A stretch of DNA of 63,482 nt from an uncultured Phaeodactylibacter sp. (GTDB lineage: Bacteria > Bacteroidota > Bacteroidia > Chitinophagales > Saprospiraceae), in the NCBI GenBank assembly GCA_913057245.1, contig CAJXNH010000021.1, forward strand, positions 1-63,482. The letters are read 5' to 3'. The notes under the pieces were generated by a model. That model made no database searches and was not told where the DNA came from. It saw only the letters and a program-made list of their open reading frames with translations. Numbering within the stretch: the first letter of the stretch is position 1; the number at the start of each line of letters is the position of its first letter. The position numbers were made by a program, and so were the translations under genes. Positions 17,538 through 26,261 of the stretch are shown here, in pieces.

Positions 17538-18164
17538 CTATTGTCCCCAGTTTTCCGGAGATTTGCGCCAGGCTTCCAGGGTTTCCATCTCTTCCGGTGC
17601 GATATATTCGGCCTCGGCGGCAGCTTTTAGTAAGGCATCATAGGTGGAAAGCGTGGCAAAGGAGGTCCCGGCAGCTTCAAAAGCAGTGCGGGCCTTGTCA
17701 AAGCCATAGCTGAAAATTGCCATTACACCCACAACATCGGCATTCGCCTCCCGTAGCGCCTCCACAGCCTTGAGGGCGCTTCCTCCGGTGCTGATCAGGT
17801 CTTCAATGACCAGGACACGCGCACCTTCCGGTAAGACGCCTTCGATTTGATTCTGACGGCCGTGCGACTTAGCTTTTGACCGTACATAAACGAAAGGCAG
17901 CCCCAGTTCTTCAGCCAACAGCGCCCCATGCGGAATGCCTGCGGTAGCTACACCCGCTACTACATTGAAGGGCTGAAAAATCGCTGATGCCTGTGCAAAC
18001 CCCTTGATGATAAAGCGCCGAACCTCAGGAAAAGAAAGTGCCGTGCGGTTGTCGCAGTAAATCGGTGACTGTATACCGCTGGCCCACGTAAAAGGCTTTT
18101 GCGGACTCAACTTTATTGCATTTATTTGCAAAAGCCTGTGGGCTACTTCAGCTGCTAAATCCAT
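17538..18164 (-). CDS. pyrE: Orotate phosphoribosyltransferase
   Basis: 208 residues from the chosen ATG. It makes OMP from orotate and PRPP in pyrimidine synthesis. The PRPP-binding motif VLVIEDLISTGGSA lies at about 117-130, and FTWASGIQSPIYCDNR (about 25-40) is the orotate/PRPP region typical of PyrE. An upstream in-frame ATG at 18194 exists, but it would overlap the start of the divergent NUDIX gene, and the shorter start MDLAAEVAH fits the family. Only 22 bases separate its start from the divergent gene. pyrR and pyrB lie 7 kb away in the same orientation. Confidence 0.95.
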   Translation of the reverse strand: MDLAAEVAHRLLQINAIKLSPQKPFTWASGIQSPIYCDNRTALSFPEVRRFIIKGFAQASAIFQPFNVVAGVATAGIPHGALLAEELGLPFVYVRSKAKSHGRQNQIEGVLPEGARVLVIEDLISTGGSALKAVEALREANADVVGVMAIFSYGFDKARTAFEAAGTSFATLSTYDALLKAAAEAEYIAPEEMETLEAWRKSPENWGQ

Positions 18165-18183
18165 ATCGCGAATTAATTTTCGG

Positions 18184-18191
18184 CAAATGTA
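18184..18191 (-). promoter_or_regulatory. Probable -7 box of pyrE
   Basis: TACATTTG on the minus strand fits TAnnTTTG about 20 bases before the pyrE ATG. It overlaps the ATG (18187-18189) of the divergent NUDIX gene. No well-spaced TTG -33 box was found, so this is a moderate call. Confidence 0.4.
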
Positions 18192-18810
18192 CAAAATCTA
18201 TGTCAACGGCAGACCTATGGTCCTCGCCACCCTTCCTCAGGAGGGCTTTCAACCTTCCAGTAATCCGGATGACTTCATCACCATCTACACGGGCAACCCC
18301 AAAAGCCTGCTGGGCTATGTGGACATGCTGGAAAAAAATGATGATTTTAAGCAGGTCACCATTTACGGAAACGATGGAGAGCGGCTGTTCAGGGAGTTTT
18401 CCACCCAGTTTACCATTTTGGAGGCGGCCGGCGGGTTGGTTTTCAATACGGACGGGCAGGCCCTGCTGATCTACCGCCTTGATACCTGGGATTTGCCGAA
18501 AGGCAAAATTGACCCCGGCGAAACCCCGGAAATTGCAGCAGTCCGGGAAGTACAGGAAGAAACCGGGCTGAAAGAGGTCCAACTCGGAGCCTTTCTGCAA
18601 ATGACCTACCATACCTACCGGCATTTGAAAAAGGGCCGTATCCTGAAGCCCACCTACTGGTACCGGATGACGACACCGGAAACGAAGCTAACGCCACAGG
18701 CGGAAGAAAGCATCGAAAAGGCCGAGTGGAAGTCGGTCCCTGATTTCCTCCAAAGCGGCCTGCCGGTCTACCCAAATATCCGGCTGGTGCTTGAACAGGC
18801 CGTTAAATAA
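18187..18810 (+). CDS. NUDIX hydrolase with N-terminal extension
   Basis: 207 residues. The Nudix box is complete: PKGKIDPGETPEIAAVREVQ continuing EETGL (about residues 104-128). About 75 residues precede the catalytic domain, starting MYKIYVNGRPMVLATL, a conserved N-terminal domain on many Bacteroidota NUDIX proteins. Substrate unknown. It is divergent from pyrE with 22 bases between start codons, so the promoters must overlap. A TAATTTTC element at 18174-18181 would give an almost leaderless message. Confidence 0.92.
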   Translation: MYKIYVNGRPMVLATLPQEGFQPSSNPDDFITIYTGNPKSLLGYVDMLEKNDDFKQVTIYGNDGERLFREFSTQFTILEAAGGLVFNTDGQALLIYRLDTWDLPKGKIDPGETPEIAAVREVQEETGLKEVQLGAFLQMTYHTYRHLKKGRILKPTYWYRMTTPETKLTPQAEESIEKAEWKSVPDFLQSGLPVYPNIRLVLEQAVK

Positions 18811-19003
18811 GGGCACTCACAAAGTCTTAACATTTTCTTAACGGAAAATTTATCCAAAGTCACGCAACAAAAACCGGGCTGCAGCGCTACAAATGAAGGC
18901 GAAAAGCCCGATCCAGTCCAGAAAATTTCAAATATCCCTAATACCCGACACTTTTTAACCGTGTGGTCCAAGAATTAGACTTCTTTGTACCGCAGGCTTT
19001 TTA

Positions 19004-19011
19004 TATTTTTG
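19004..19011 (+). promoter_or_regulatory. Possible -7 box for the small secreted protein
   Basis: TATTTTTG matches TAnnTTTG and lies about 45 bases before ATG 19056. A TTTG is found 16 bases upstream (18984-18987), shorter than the usual 19-20. Its position supports the ATG at 19056 as the start. Confidence 0.4.
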
Positions 19012-19055
19012 TCCAGCCTTTCATCCCCATGGCGTACCTAATTAAAAAACACACT

Positions 19056-19448
19056 ATGCTTAAAAAGCTAAGTTTCCTGCTCGCACTGTTCCTAACAGGC
19101 AGCTTGTCTGTAGTGGTTGCTCAAACCGCTAACCTTCAGACTTCAACCCTTCCCGAACCGGAAAATATGACCGTCAGCAGCAGCCTCCTGAATATGGATA
19201 CGGAAAGCTGGTCGCTCTATTCCGATGAGGAGAACAACCTCTACTATGTGGATTTCGCTACCCTTAGCGTAAACTTGAACGATATCGTCGTGACCCGGGA
19301 TGACGGCGAGGTGGTACTGCGGGAGCAGGTCTTCGACTTGCCGGTAGATACCATATACGAGATTGACTTCAACCAATACGGTGGAGGCAATTATACCATA
19401 GAGCTGCGCTCTTTTACCGATGTTATCCGGCGGAAGGTGTCGATTTAG
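19056..19448 (+). CDS. Small secreted beta-sandwich protein
   Basis: 130 residues from ATG 19056, starting MLKKLSFLLALFLTG with signal cleavage expected after VVAQ. The mature part has alternating beta-strand-like segments (LYYVDFATLSVNL, VVLREQVFDLP, YTIELRS) and resembles the short DUF3244-type secreted proteins of Bacteroidota. No enzymatic motif. Longer in-frame starts (GTG 18963, ATG 19029) would put extra residues before a perfect signal peptide. Its last 26 bases overlap the end of the convergent membrane-protein gene. Confidence 0.75.
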   Translation: MLKKLSFLLALFLTGSLSVVVAQTANLQTSTLPEPENMTVSSSLLNMDTESWSLYSDEENNLYYVDFATLSVNLNDIVVTRDDGEVVLREQVFDLPVDTIYEIDFNQYGGGNYTIELRSFTDVIRRKVSI

Positions 19449-19932
19449 CACCTTCTTTCCATTCTTTTACTGCGCTGCGTAATGCCCTGAGGATGTCCTC
19501 GACCGGATAATCCTCTTCAGATAGTGCATGGGTTTTGCCATCTTTCTCGATGATCGCAAGGATGCGGGTGCTTTTCTGGCTAAGGTTTGAGAAAGGGCTG
19601 TTCTGCTGATCCAGCATGATCTTAGCATTGCCCAAATCTTCAAAAGCCACCTTACCGTAGGAGGTTACCACGGCATTTGAATAAATCAGTACAGGCTCCA
19701 GCCGGTTGGTCCGCATCCAGGTAAAGAAAGCGGTACTTGCACCGATCAGGAACATAAAGAACAAAAGCATCGCGATTAGCATACGCTGATTGTGCTGCCC
19801 GCGGGGAGCGGGCTTTCTCAGCAACAAGACGGTCCCCGCAAGCCCTGCGAATGTTGCGAGCAAAGCCAGTATAAGGGTAACATTTGAGGCGGCGCCTGCC
19901 GCCTCAAATGTTTTCAGTAAAGTAGTCTCCAT
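19423..19932 (-). CDS. Membrane protein coupled to a thioredoxin gene
   Basis: 169 residues with two membrane helices (about 18-38 and 49-70) and a soluble C-terminal part with no recognised domain. Its ATG overlaps the TAA of the upstream thioredoxin-like gene by one base (TAATG), which implies translational coupling and a related role. Both proteins act at or outside the inner membrane. Function unknown. Confidence 0.8.
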   Translation of the reverse strand: METTLLKTFEAAGAASNVTLILALLATFAGLAGTVLLLRKPAPRGQHNQRMLIAMLLFFMFLIGASTAFFTWMRTNRLEPVLIYSNAVVTSYGKVAFEDLGNAKIMLDQQNSPFSNLSQKSTRILAIIEKDGKTHALSEEDYPVEDILRALRSAVKEWKEGAKSTPSAG

Positions 19933-21362
19933 TATTTATTCGGATTAGCGTCCTCTTGCTCCCGCATTTCGATGATGCGGTCCATCACTTCCTCCAACTG
20001 CTCTGCCCCAATCCGCTTGGAAAGGATTTCCTTGTTACGGTCCAGTACGTAGAGCTGCGGGGTCGACTTAATGTTATAGACTTTCATATACCGGCTACGG
20101 TGATAAGGGTCTACCAGGTGCATCCAATCCCCAATTTCATTCTCGTCTATGTAGTCCCAGCAACCTTCGATCTCATCGGTAAACTTGGTACAAACAGATA
20201 CCAGCTTTACGCCTTTGTCTTTATACTTTTCGTAAAATTCTTTCATGTGCGGGGTCGACTTCTTGCAGTGCCCGCAATCGTAGCGCCAGAAGTACAGAAT
20301 GGTGTACTCCGATTCAATTTCATGCAGGGACCTGGGCTCCCCCTCTTTGGTCTGCAACTGAATATCGGGCGCAATTTTGCCAATCAGCAGCGGTTTGAGG
20401 GTTTTGGCATTGTCTATGATTTTCTCCAGCTGCTCTTCATCCGTCCAGGGAGCCTGACCAGTGGCGTAGTACTTCTCCACCAGGTAAACATAGGCGGCAT
20501 CCATTCCCACCATTTTGGACTTAGCGGCTTCGTTGAGGAAGTGGATCAGGTAGTATTTGAAGCTCTCTTCGGCCGGGCGCATTTGCTCCAGCACATACTC
20601 TACGGCCCGGGCGATGGTATCCGGATGCTGCACCTGTAGCTTATTCACATAGTGGTCCACCCGTTGAAACAGGAATGGCGTACGCAGCATACGGGGATCA
20701 GTCAGGTCTATATTGTCGAAGTAGTGCTTTTGGGAATAGCGCCACCGCTTGCGTTGTATTTCCTCCTCAGTGCCTTCAAACTCCGGCATTTCTACAGGCA
20801 GGTTAGCCTTGATGATAGCTGCGGTCAGGGTATTCGGGTGTTTGGCAATCAGGGTTTCCTGATAATTTTTCACCTTTTCGTCCAACTTGGCACGTTTGGC
20901 TTCCAGGCGCTCCTTTTCCTTGTCTGAGGAGGCAGCTTCCATGGCCTTACCGATTTCTTCCGCAGCCGGTTTCTGCTCGTCCAGGAAATTCATATACGAA
21001 TAGAAAAGCTGATTATCCGGTGCCTGCTCCAGCTTCATATCTGCAGCGGGGGCGTCCTTGCTGGTCCGGAAGGCAAACTGTTGTTCGTCTTCGGTAATCA
21101 GGATTTGAAAGAAGTTATTGTCGGGCGCCATGACAACAAGGTAGACGCCAGGCTCCAGCGGCTCATCATCTTCAAAGAGGAACTTACCACCCTGGACCTG
21201 AGCCGTATCCACCAGATATTGCTTGTTGCCGTAGTAGTAACCGAGGTAGAGCTCTTCCTCCTCATACCCCTCAATTTCGGCCTTGATGGCATACCCCTGC
21301 TGGGCATTCAGTGAACAAACCGCCCCCAGGGCAAAGAAAAAGACGAATAGCAATGATCGCAT
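19932..21362 (-). CDS. TlpA-like periplasmic thiol:disulfide protein (DUF4369 + helical + thioredoxin)
   Basis: 476 residues with a signal peptide ending VCSLNAQ. The N-terminal domain (about 25-115) is DUF4369-like, with GYAIKAEIEGYEEEELYLG and VDTAQVQGGKF. A charged helical region (DUF5106-like) follows, then a thioredoxin fold with ILYFWRYDCGHCKKSTPHMK; the redox cysteines are Cys363 and Cys366. Family knowledge: such proteins are secreted reductases or isomerases acting on envelope proteins. The small membrane protein gene overlaps its stop codon. Confidence 0.92.
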   Translation of the reverse strand: MRSLLFVFFFALGAVCSLNAQQGYAIKAEIEGYEEEELYLGYYYGNKQYLVDTAQVQGGKFLFEDDEPLEPGVYLVVMAPDNNFFQILITEDEQQFAFRTSKDAPAADMKLEQAPDNQLFYSYMNFLDEQKPAAEEIGKAMEAASSDKEKERLEAKRAKLDEKVKNYQETLIAKHPNTLTAAIIKANLPVEMPEFEGTEEEIQRKRWRYSQKHYFDNIDLTDPRMLRTPFLFQRVDHYVNKLQVQHPDTIARAVEYVLEQMRPAEESFKYYLIHFLNEAAKSKMVGMDAAYVYLVEKYYATGQAPWTDEEQLEKIIDNAKTLKPLLIGKIAPDIQLQTKEGEPRSLHEIESEYTILYFWRYDCGHCKKSTPHMKEFYEKYKDKGVKLVSVCTKFTDEIEGCWDYIDENEIGDWMHLVDPYHRSRYMKVYNIKSTPQLYVLDRNKEILSKRIGAEQLEEVMDRIIEMREQEDANPNK

Positions 21363-21390
21363 ATCGATAGATTAATTTTATACGGGTTCA

Positions 21391-21428
21391 AAAAGAAACA
21401 CCCCAAATATCACGAATTCCGGGGTGTT
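21391..21428 (-). terminator. Terminator of the coiled-coil protein gene
   Basis: On the minus strand, AACACCCC (21428-21421) pairs with GGGGTGTT (21404-21397) across a 16-base loop and is followed by TCTTTTTG. It lies between the coiled-coil gene's stop and the start of the thioredoxin gene, so these are probably separate units. Confidence 0.65.
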
Positions 21429-21461
21429 CTCTTAGTGAAATCCTATGTCTTAACGAATTGT

Positions 21462-24400
21462 TTAGTTTTCGCCCTCTGCTTTCAGCGCTTTCAGGCGGGC
21501 TTCGGCAGCTTTAATTTCGGCTTTGAGGTCTTCCAGCTGTTTTTCTGCTGCCTGACGTTCCTTTTGTGCAGCCATTGCCCGCTCGCGTTCTGCCTGGACT
21601 TTAGCTTCGATTTCCGCTTTGGTAGCGGCAAAATCCTGCTGCAGTTCCCGAATTTTTTCTGCATTCGCGGTTTTGACGGCCGTCACCTGCTCCACGGCAT
21701 TCTGCTTGGCGGTATAGATGGCATCGGAAGCTTCCTTTTTCACCTGATTGATTTCGGCGAGGGATTGTTCGCGGGCGCGCTCCGAATTGGCCAGGTACTC
21801 GGCCCGTTTAGCAGCGGATTCTTCCCGGGCTTTGGCGACTGCGGCCTGCTCTTCTTCCCGTACCGTTGCTATCCGCTGCCGGGCAGCTTGTTCGGACTCA
21901 GCGACCTGACTGCGTAGCTCTTCCTGCCGGCTTTGAGCTTCGGCCCGGGCCTGGGCCACCGCTTTAGAGGCTTCCCGCTGAGCGGTAGCGACTTCGCTGG
22001 CTGCTTTTTCACGGGCTTCGGCTATAGCATCTGCCGACTCTTCCCGGGCTTTGAGGACTTGCAGGGTTAGGCGCTCCTGCTCGGCATTGGCGCGTTCGCG
22101 GGCCGCTTTGATGGCTTCAGCAGCTTCCTGATTAGCCGTAGCCTGTTCAGCAGCCGCACGTTCTTTGGCTGCAGCCACTTCAGCAGCCAGGCGTTCGCGT
22201 TCAGCTGCGCTGCGCTCCCGTGCTTCCCGGACCGCGCTGGCTTCTTCCTTTTGGATAGTTGCCAGCTGCTCTGCTGATTTTCGCTTAGCCTCTGCAATCT
22301 GATTGGCGGATTCCTGCTGGGCAAGTGCGGCTTTTTCCTTGGCGGCACCAATTTCCTTAGCCGTGCGTTCCTGAAGGGCGAACAGTTCGGCTTCTGCTTT
22401 TTGCCGGGCAGAGATGATTTCTTCGGCCGACATATTCTTCACTTCCTCCTCTCTGGAGCGGGCAGCAGCAACCGCTGCAGCAGCCTCTTCCTGAATCTTT
22501 TGAATACGGGTTTCGGCCGCTTTTTGCGCAGCAGCGACTTCCTCTGCGTAAGTTGTGGAAGCCTGATCAGCACTGGCTGTGGCCTCTGCTACTTTCTGAG
22601 CGGCTGTTTCGCGTGCTTTTTGAATCTCAGCTTCCGCTCTTGCCTTGGCTGCCTTCACATCGGCAGCGGCGGCTTCCTGTACCTCTTTTTTACGGGCTTC
22701 AGCGGCAGCGATAGCCTCTTTAAGCGCTTCCTGTATGCGTGTCTTTTCGGCGGCAGCCCGCTCCCGTGCACCGGTCACCTCCTCTGCAATTGCCGACTTC
22801 TCGGCAGCAGCTTTCTGTTGGGCTTCTGCGACCTTTGCCGCTTCCTGTTCTGATATCTCTTTAATGGTCATGGCGGCTTTATCCCGGGTCGCAGCGACCT
22901 CTGCTGCAGACGCGGCTTTTGCAGACGCCACTTCCTGATCTGCTTTTTGCTGCTCCGTGACGACCTGCTCCTTAATCGAGCTCAACTCTTCGGAAGCCCG
23001 CCGGCGCGCTTCGGCTACCTCACGGGCAGTCGCTTCCTTCTCGCGGGCAGCATTTTCTTTGATATCGGCCAGCTCAGAGGCTGCATTTTCCTGTACCAAG
23101 GCTTTTTCTTCAGCAGCCCGGCGGCGGGACTCGGCCAGCTCAAAAGCCAGCTTTTCCTTTTCCAGAACGGCATTCTCCCGAATCTGGGCGATTTCTTCTG
23201 CCGTCTCTTCCTGAATTTTCAGGATTTGCTGTGCAGCTGTTTCTTTGGTACCCACCACTTCCTCAAGGGTGCGACCCCGTTCTTCTTTCGCCTCTTCCCG
23301 GGCTTTGGCAATCATGGCAGCTGTTTCTTCCCGGATGCGCTTCAGTTCGGCGGCGGAGTTTTCCCGTGCTACAGATATTTCATCCGCATATTCCAATTTG
23401 GCCAGTTCCAGTTTGTCCTGCACTTTTTTGATCTGAGCCGCTGCTTTATCCCGGATGGCAGCCACCTCCCGGGCGGATTCCAGCTCAGCCTGCTGAATCG
23501 CTTCGCTGGCTTTCCGGCGGGCTTCCTGTACATCAAGCGCTATTTTTTCCAGTTCTGTACCTGCTTTATCACGTGCGGCCTTTACTTCATCCGCAACCTG
23601 AGCGCGGGAAGCTTCTATTTCCTTATTAGCCGCTTCGCGGGCCGCCACCACCTCATCGGCATACTTTTTCTTTTGCTCGGCTGCCTGCTCCCTGGCCAGA
23701 TTGACCTCTTCCTGCAAACGGGACTTGATGCCCTCTGCTCTTTCCTGCTCTGCCTGAATTTCGGCTCTGAGGCGAGCTTTGGTGTCAGCCAGCTCTTTTC
23801 TCAGATCCGCTACCTCCTGATTATCAGCAGCAGAGACCTGTGGCTTACCCGTAGGTGCAGCAGGGGCAGGCGGAGAGGTTCCAATGGAGGTCGTCGCAGC
23901 GGTGGGTTGGGACGCAGAGGGATTTACGATGATGACATTACCCTCCAGCTTGTTATCATTAACTTTATCTAGTTTAAGGCGCTCCCTAAAGCATCCCAGC
24001 ATCATCTTGAACTCCGTTTGGCGGCTACCGTTGATCGTAAATTTACGGATCTGGTTGCTCACATTGTTTTTGGTATACATAACTTCCACATCTGTCTCCA
24101 GCATCCAGTCTATGGCAGCGAGGTCCATCTGTAAAACATTTTGGTAAACTGGCGTACCTGACTCACGGATCATCTCCCCCATTTCGATGAACCTGTAAAA
24201 GCGTCGCTCCCCGCTCTTGTTGAGAAAAATGATTTCATCGTCCTGATTGAATTCCACCCCTGCCTTAGAATACATTTTGGCCGTTATGCCCAGCCGCCCG
24301 CTGTGCAACTCAAGGCTGTAGGTATAATTGCCGCGGACCACCAGGGTCTGATTGGTCGTTTTAAGCACATGGATATCGTTGATGACACGATCATCCGTGA

Positions 24401-24479
24401 TCAGGCTTTCGCACTGTGCCTGCAAAGTAGAAGGGGCAAAAAGAGATAAGATAAGGAAGGCAAAAAGAGCATACCTCAT
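21462..24479 (-). CDS. Very long secreted coiled-coil protein with 11-residue repeats
   Basis: 1005 residues. A signal peptide (to about residue 22, ending LQAQ) is followed by a globular domain of about 170 residues rich in beta-strands, a Pro/Ala/Ser linker (about 188-225), and then about 775 residues of almost pure Ala/Glu/Lys/Arg helix with no proline. Successive 11-residue blocks align (AREKAASEVAT, AQREASKAVAQ, AREESADAIAE), so this is a hendecad rather than a heptad coiled coil, about 70 units long. It ends with a short Lys/Leu-rich helix (LKAEIKAAEARLKALKAE). No membrane anchor or T9SS tail is seen. Function unknown; a periplasmic spacer or filament is an inference from shape only. 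Confidence 0.88.
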   Translation of the reverse strand: MRYALFAFLILSLFAPSTLQAQCESLITDDRVINDIHVLKTTNQTLVVRGNYTYSLELHSGRLGITAKMYSKAGVEFNQDDEIIFLNKSGERRFYRFIEMGEMIRESGTPVYQNVLQMDLAAIDWMLETDVEVMYTKNNVSNQIRKFTINGSRQTEFKMMLGCFRERLKLDKVNDNKLEGNVIIVNPSASQPTAATTSIGTSPPAPAAPTGKPQVSAADNQEVADLRKELADTKARLRAEIQAEQERAEGIKSRLQEEVNLAREQAAEQKKKYADEVVAAREAANKEIEASRAQVADEVKAARDKAGTELEKIALDVQEARRKASEAIQQAELESAREVAAIRDKAAAQIKKVQDKLELAKLEYADEISVARENSAAELKRIREETAAMIAKAREEAKEERGRTLEEVVGTKETAAQQILKIQEETAEEIAQIRENAVLEKEKLAFELAESRRRAAEEKALVQENAASELADIKENAAREKEATAREVAEARRRASEELSSIKEQVVTEQQKADQEVASAKAASAAEVAATRDKAAMTIKEISEQEAAKVAEAQQKAAAEKSAIAEEVTGARERAAAEKTRIQEALKEAIAAAEARKKEVQEAAAADVKAAKARAEAEIQKARETAAQKVAEATASADQASTTYAEEVAAAQKAAETRIQKIQEEAAAAVAAARSREEEVKNMSAEEIISARQKAEAELFALQERTAKEIGAAKEKAALAQQESANQIAEAKRKSAEQLATIQKEEASAVREARERSAAERERLAAEVAAAKERAAAEQATANQEAAEAIKAARERANAEQERLTLQVLKAREESADAIAEAREKAASEVATAQREASKAVAQARAEAQSRQEELRSQVAESEQAARQRIATVREEEQAAVAKAREESAAKRAEYLANSERAREQSLAEINQVKKEASDAIYTAKQNAVEQVTAVKTANAEKIRELQQDFAATKAEIEAKVQAERERAMAAQKERQAAEKQLEDLKAEIKAAEARLKALKAEGEN

Positions 24480-24669
24480 AGCAATTCAGAGTTTTGTCAT
24501 GTGTAAGATAACCTTTTTCGATACACCTGGAAAAATAAACCAGGCATTACCTGGCGGGATAGCCAAATATTTTTTGGAAGTTGCTTTTACAGCTTACTGA
24601 GATCAGAATACCAACGTCCAGGGGAGCGCGATAATTGTTTACCCGGCGCTATGCGCACAAAAAGCAGGC

Positions 24670-25602
24670 TTACCGCCCGGCAGCCAGCAGGTACAGGACC
24701 GCCATACGGATGGCCACGCCATTCTCTACCTGTTGCAGGATGATGGAATGGTCGGAGTCTGCCACATCACTGGAAATCTCCACCCCCCGGTTGATAGGCC
24801 CGGGGTGCATGATAACGATTGGCTTGTCGAGGCTGTCCAAAAGCGTTTTATTGATCCCAAAGTACTGACTGTACTCGCGCAGGGAAGGGAAATATTTGAT
24901 GTCCTGGCGCTCCAGTTGTATGCGGAGTACGTTGGCGATATCGCACCACTTCAGGGAATCCCAAACGTCGTGGGAAACCTCTACGCCCAGGCTTTGGATA
25001 TGCTTGGGGATGAGCGTTGGCGGGCCGCAGACCCTTACTTTTGCGCCCAGCTTGGTCAGGCAGTAGATATTACTCAGCGCAACGCGGGAGTGGAGGATAT
25101 CCCCGAAGATAACGACCCGTTTGCCTTGCAGGTCACCCACCTGTTCCTGCATCGAAAAGGCATCGAGCAGCGCCTGTGTAGGGTGCTCGTGGGTACCGTC
25201 TCCGGCGTTGATGATATTGGCATCAATATGTTGAGCCAGGAAGTGGTGTGCACCGGGAGCCGGATGGCGCATCACAACCATGTCGACCTTCATGGCCAGG
25301 ATATTGTTTACGGTGTCCAAAAGGGTTTCGCCTTTCTTTAGGGAGGAGGAGGAAGCGGAGAAGTTGACCACATCCGCGGAAAGGCGCTTTTCGGCCAGTT
25401 CGAAGGAGATACGGGTGCGGGTGGAGTTTTCAAAGAAAAGGTTCGCAACGGTAACATCTCGCAGGGAAGGCACTTTCTTGATCGGCCGGTTGATGACTTC
25501 CTTGAAGCTTTCGGCAGTTTCGAAAATCAGCCGGATATCCGCTGCTGTCAGGTATTTAATCCCCAGCACGTGCCTGGTGCTCAGTTGCTGTACCGTAGCC
25601 AT
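24670..25602 (-). CDS. pyrB: Aspartate carbamoyltransferase catalytic chain
   Basis: 310 residues. It condenses carbamoyl phosphate with aspartate, the committed step of pyrimidine synthesis. Seen: the carbamoyl-phosphate loop FFENSTRTRISFEL (Ser60-Arg64), SSLKKGETLLDT (the catalytic Ser/Lys loop from the neighbouring subunit), HPTQALLDAFS, and MHPGPINRGVEI near the C-terminus. It follows pyrR by 40 bases in the same direction. No regulatory pyrI gene is adjacent. Confidence 0.97.
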   Translation of the reverse strand: MATVQQLSTRHVLGIKYLTAADIRLIFETAESFKEVINRPIKKVPSLRDVTVANLFFENSTRTRISFELAEKRLSADVVNFSASSSSLKKGETLLDTVNNILAMKVDMVVMRHPAPGAHHFLAQHIDANIINAGDGTHEHPTQALLDAFSMQEQVGDLQGKRVVIFGDILHSRVALSNIYCLTKLGAKVRVCGPPTLIPKHIQSLGVEVSHDVWDSLKWCDIANVLRIQLERQDIKYFPSLREYSQYFGINKTLLDSLDKPIVIMHPGPINRGVEISSDVADSDHSIILQQVENGVAIRMAVLYLLAAGR

Positions 25603-25642
25603 TTGATATAGTTATGTGCCGTTTGGCAATTTGTTTGTTGAC

Positions 25643-26203
25643 CTATCCTTCTGCTTCGCTCTTGTCGGCAAAAATCAGGACCCGGTCTTCTTCAGACTGT
25701 TCCTTCCATTCCACCTTAACAAAGGCTTTATCCACCGCATCCACGGTCATCCCAATATAGTCGCCCTGAATGGGCAGGTGACGGTTAAAGCGACGGTCAA
25801 TAAGGGCCAGCAGTTCTACTTTCCTTGGCCGGCCATAGTGGTTAAGTGCTGTAAGTGCGGCCTGTACCGTTCGTCCGGTGTACAAGACGTCATCGACTAA
25901 AATCACGTCTTTACCCTCTACCAGAAAGTTCAGCTCCGTTGGGTTGGCGGAAAGGGGCTTGGCCCGGGTCCGGAAGTCATCCCGGTAGAATGTGATATCC
26001 AGCTTACCGTATTCCACTTGCTTACCACCAAGCAAGTCTTCTAAACGCTGATGCAGGCGATCACCCAAATATACCCCCCTTGGCTGAATACCTATCAGGC
26101 AGGTTTCTTCAAAAGCCCCATGGCGCTCGATCAACTGCTGACAGAGCCGCTCAATGGTCAGCGCAAAGCGCTTTTGGCCTACTATGACGCGTCCTTTTTC
26201 CAT
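25643..26203 (-). CDS. pyrR: PyrR: pyrimidine regulator / uracil phosphoribosyltransferase
   Basis: 186 residues with the PRPP motif VILVDDVLYTGRTVQAAL (about 100-117) and the PyrR-type segment DITFYRDDFRTR. In Firmicutes PyrR binds RNA hairpins in pyr leaders and also has weak uracil phosphoribosyltransferase activity. Here a near-consensus promoter ends only a few bases before the ATG, leaving almost no leader upstream of pyrR. If it regulates by RNA binding, the target should be elsewhere (for example the pyrR-pyrB junction or pyrE). It probably forms an operon with pyrB. Confidence 0.95.
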   Translation of the reverse strand: MEKGRVIVGQKRFALTIERLCQQLIERHGAFEETCLIGIQPRGVYLGDRLHQRLEDLLGGKQVEYGKLDITFYRDDFRTRAKPLSANPTELNFLVEGKDVILVDDVLYTGRTVQAALTALNHYGRPRKVELLALIDRRFNRHLPIQGDYIGMTVDAVDKAFVKVEWKEQSEEDRVLIFADKSEAEG

Positions 26204-26210
26204 GCAAAAG

Positions 26211-26240
26211 CAAATATAGCGGTTCCCGGCCGGATTGCAA
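26211..26240 (-). promoter_or_regulatory. Near-consensus Bacteroidota promoter of pyrR-pyrB
   Basis: On the minus strand, TTG (26240-26238), 19 bases, then TATATTTG (26218-26211), an exact TAnnTTTG. The ATG of pyrR begins at 26203, so RNA starting about 5 bases after the box would have a leader of only about 3 bases. Confidence 0.7.
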
Positions 26241-26261
26241 CAATCCCTTTTACGGAATACG

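Noticed and set aside
22947..23972. A 341-residue Phe/Leu/Cys-rich frame opposite the coiled-coil gene
   Set aside because: Its composition is the antisense image of repeated Ala/Glu/Lys codons; it would not be a real membrane protein.
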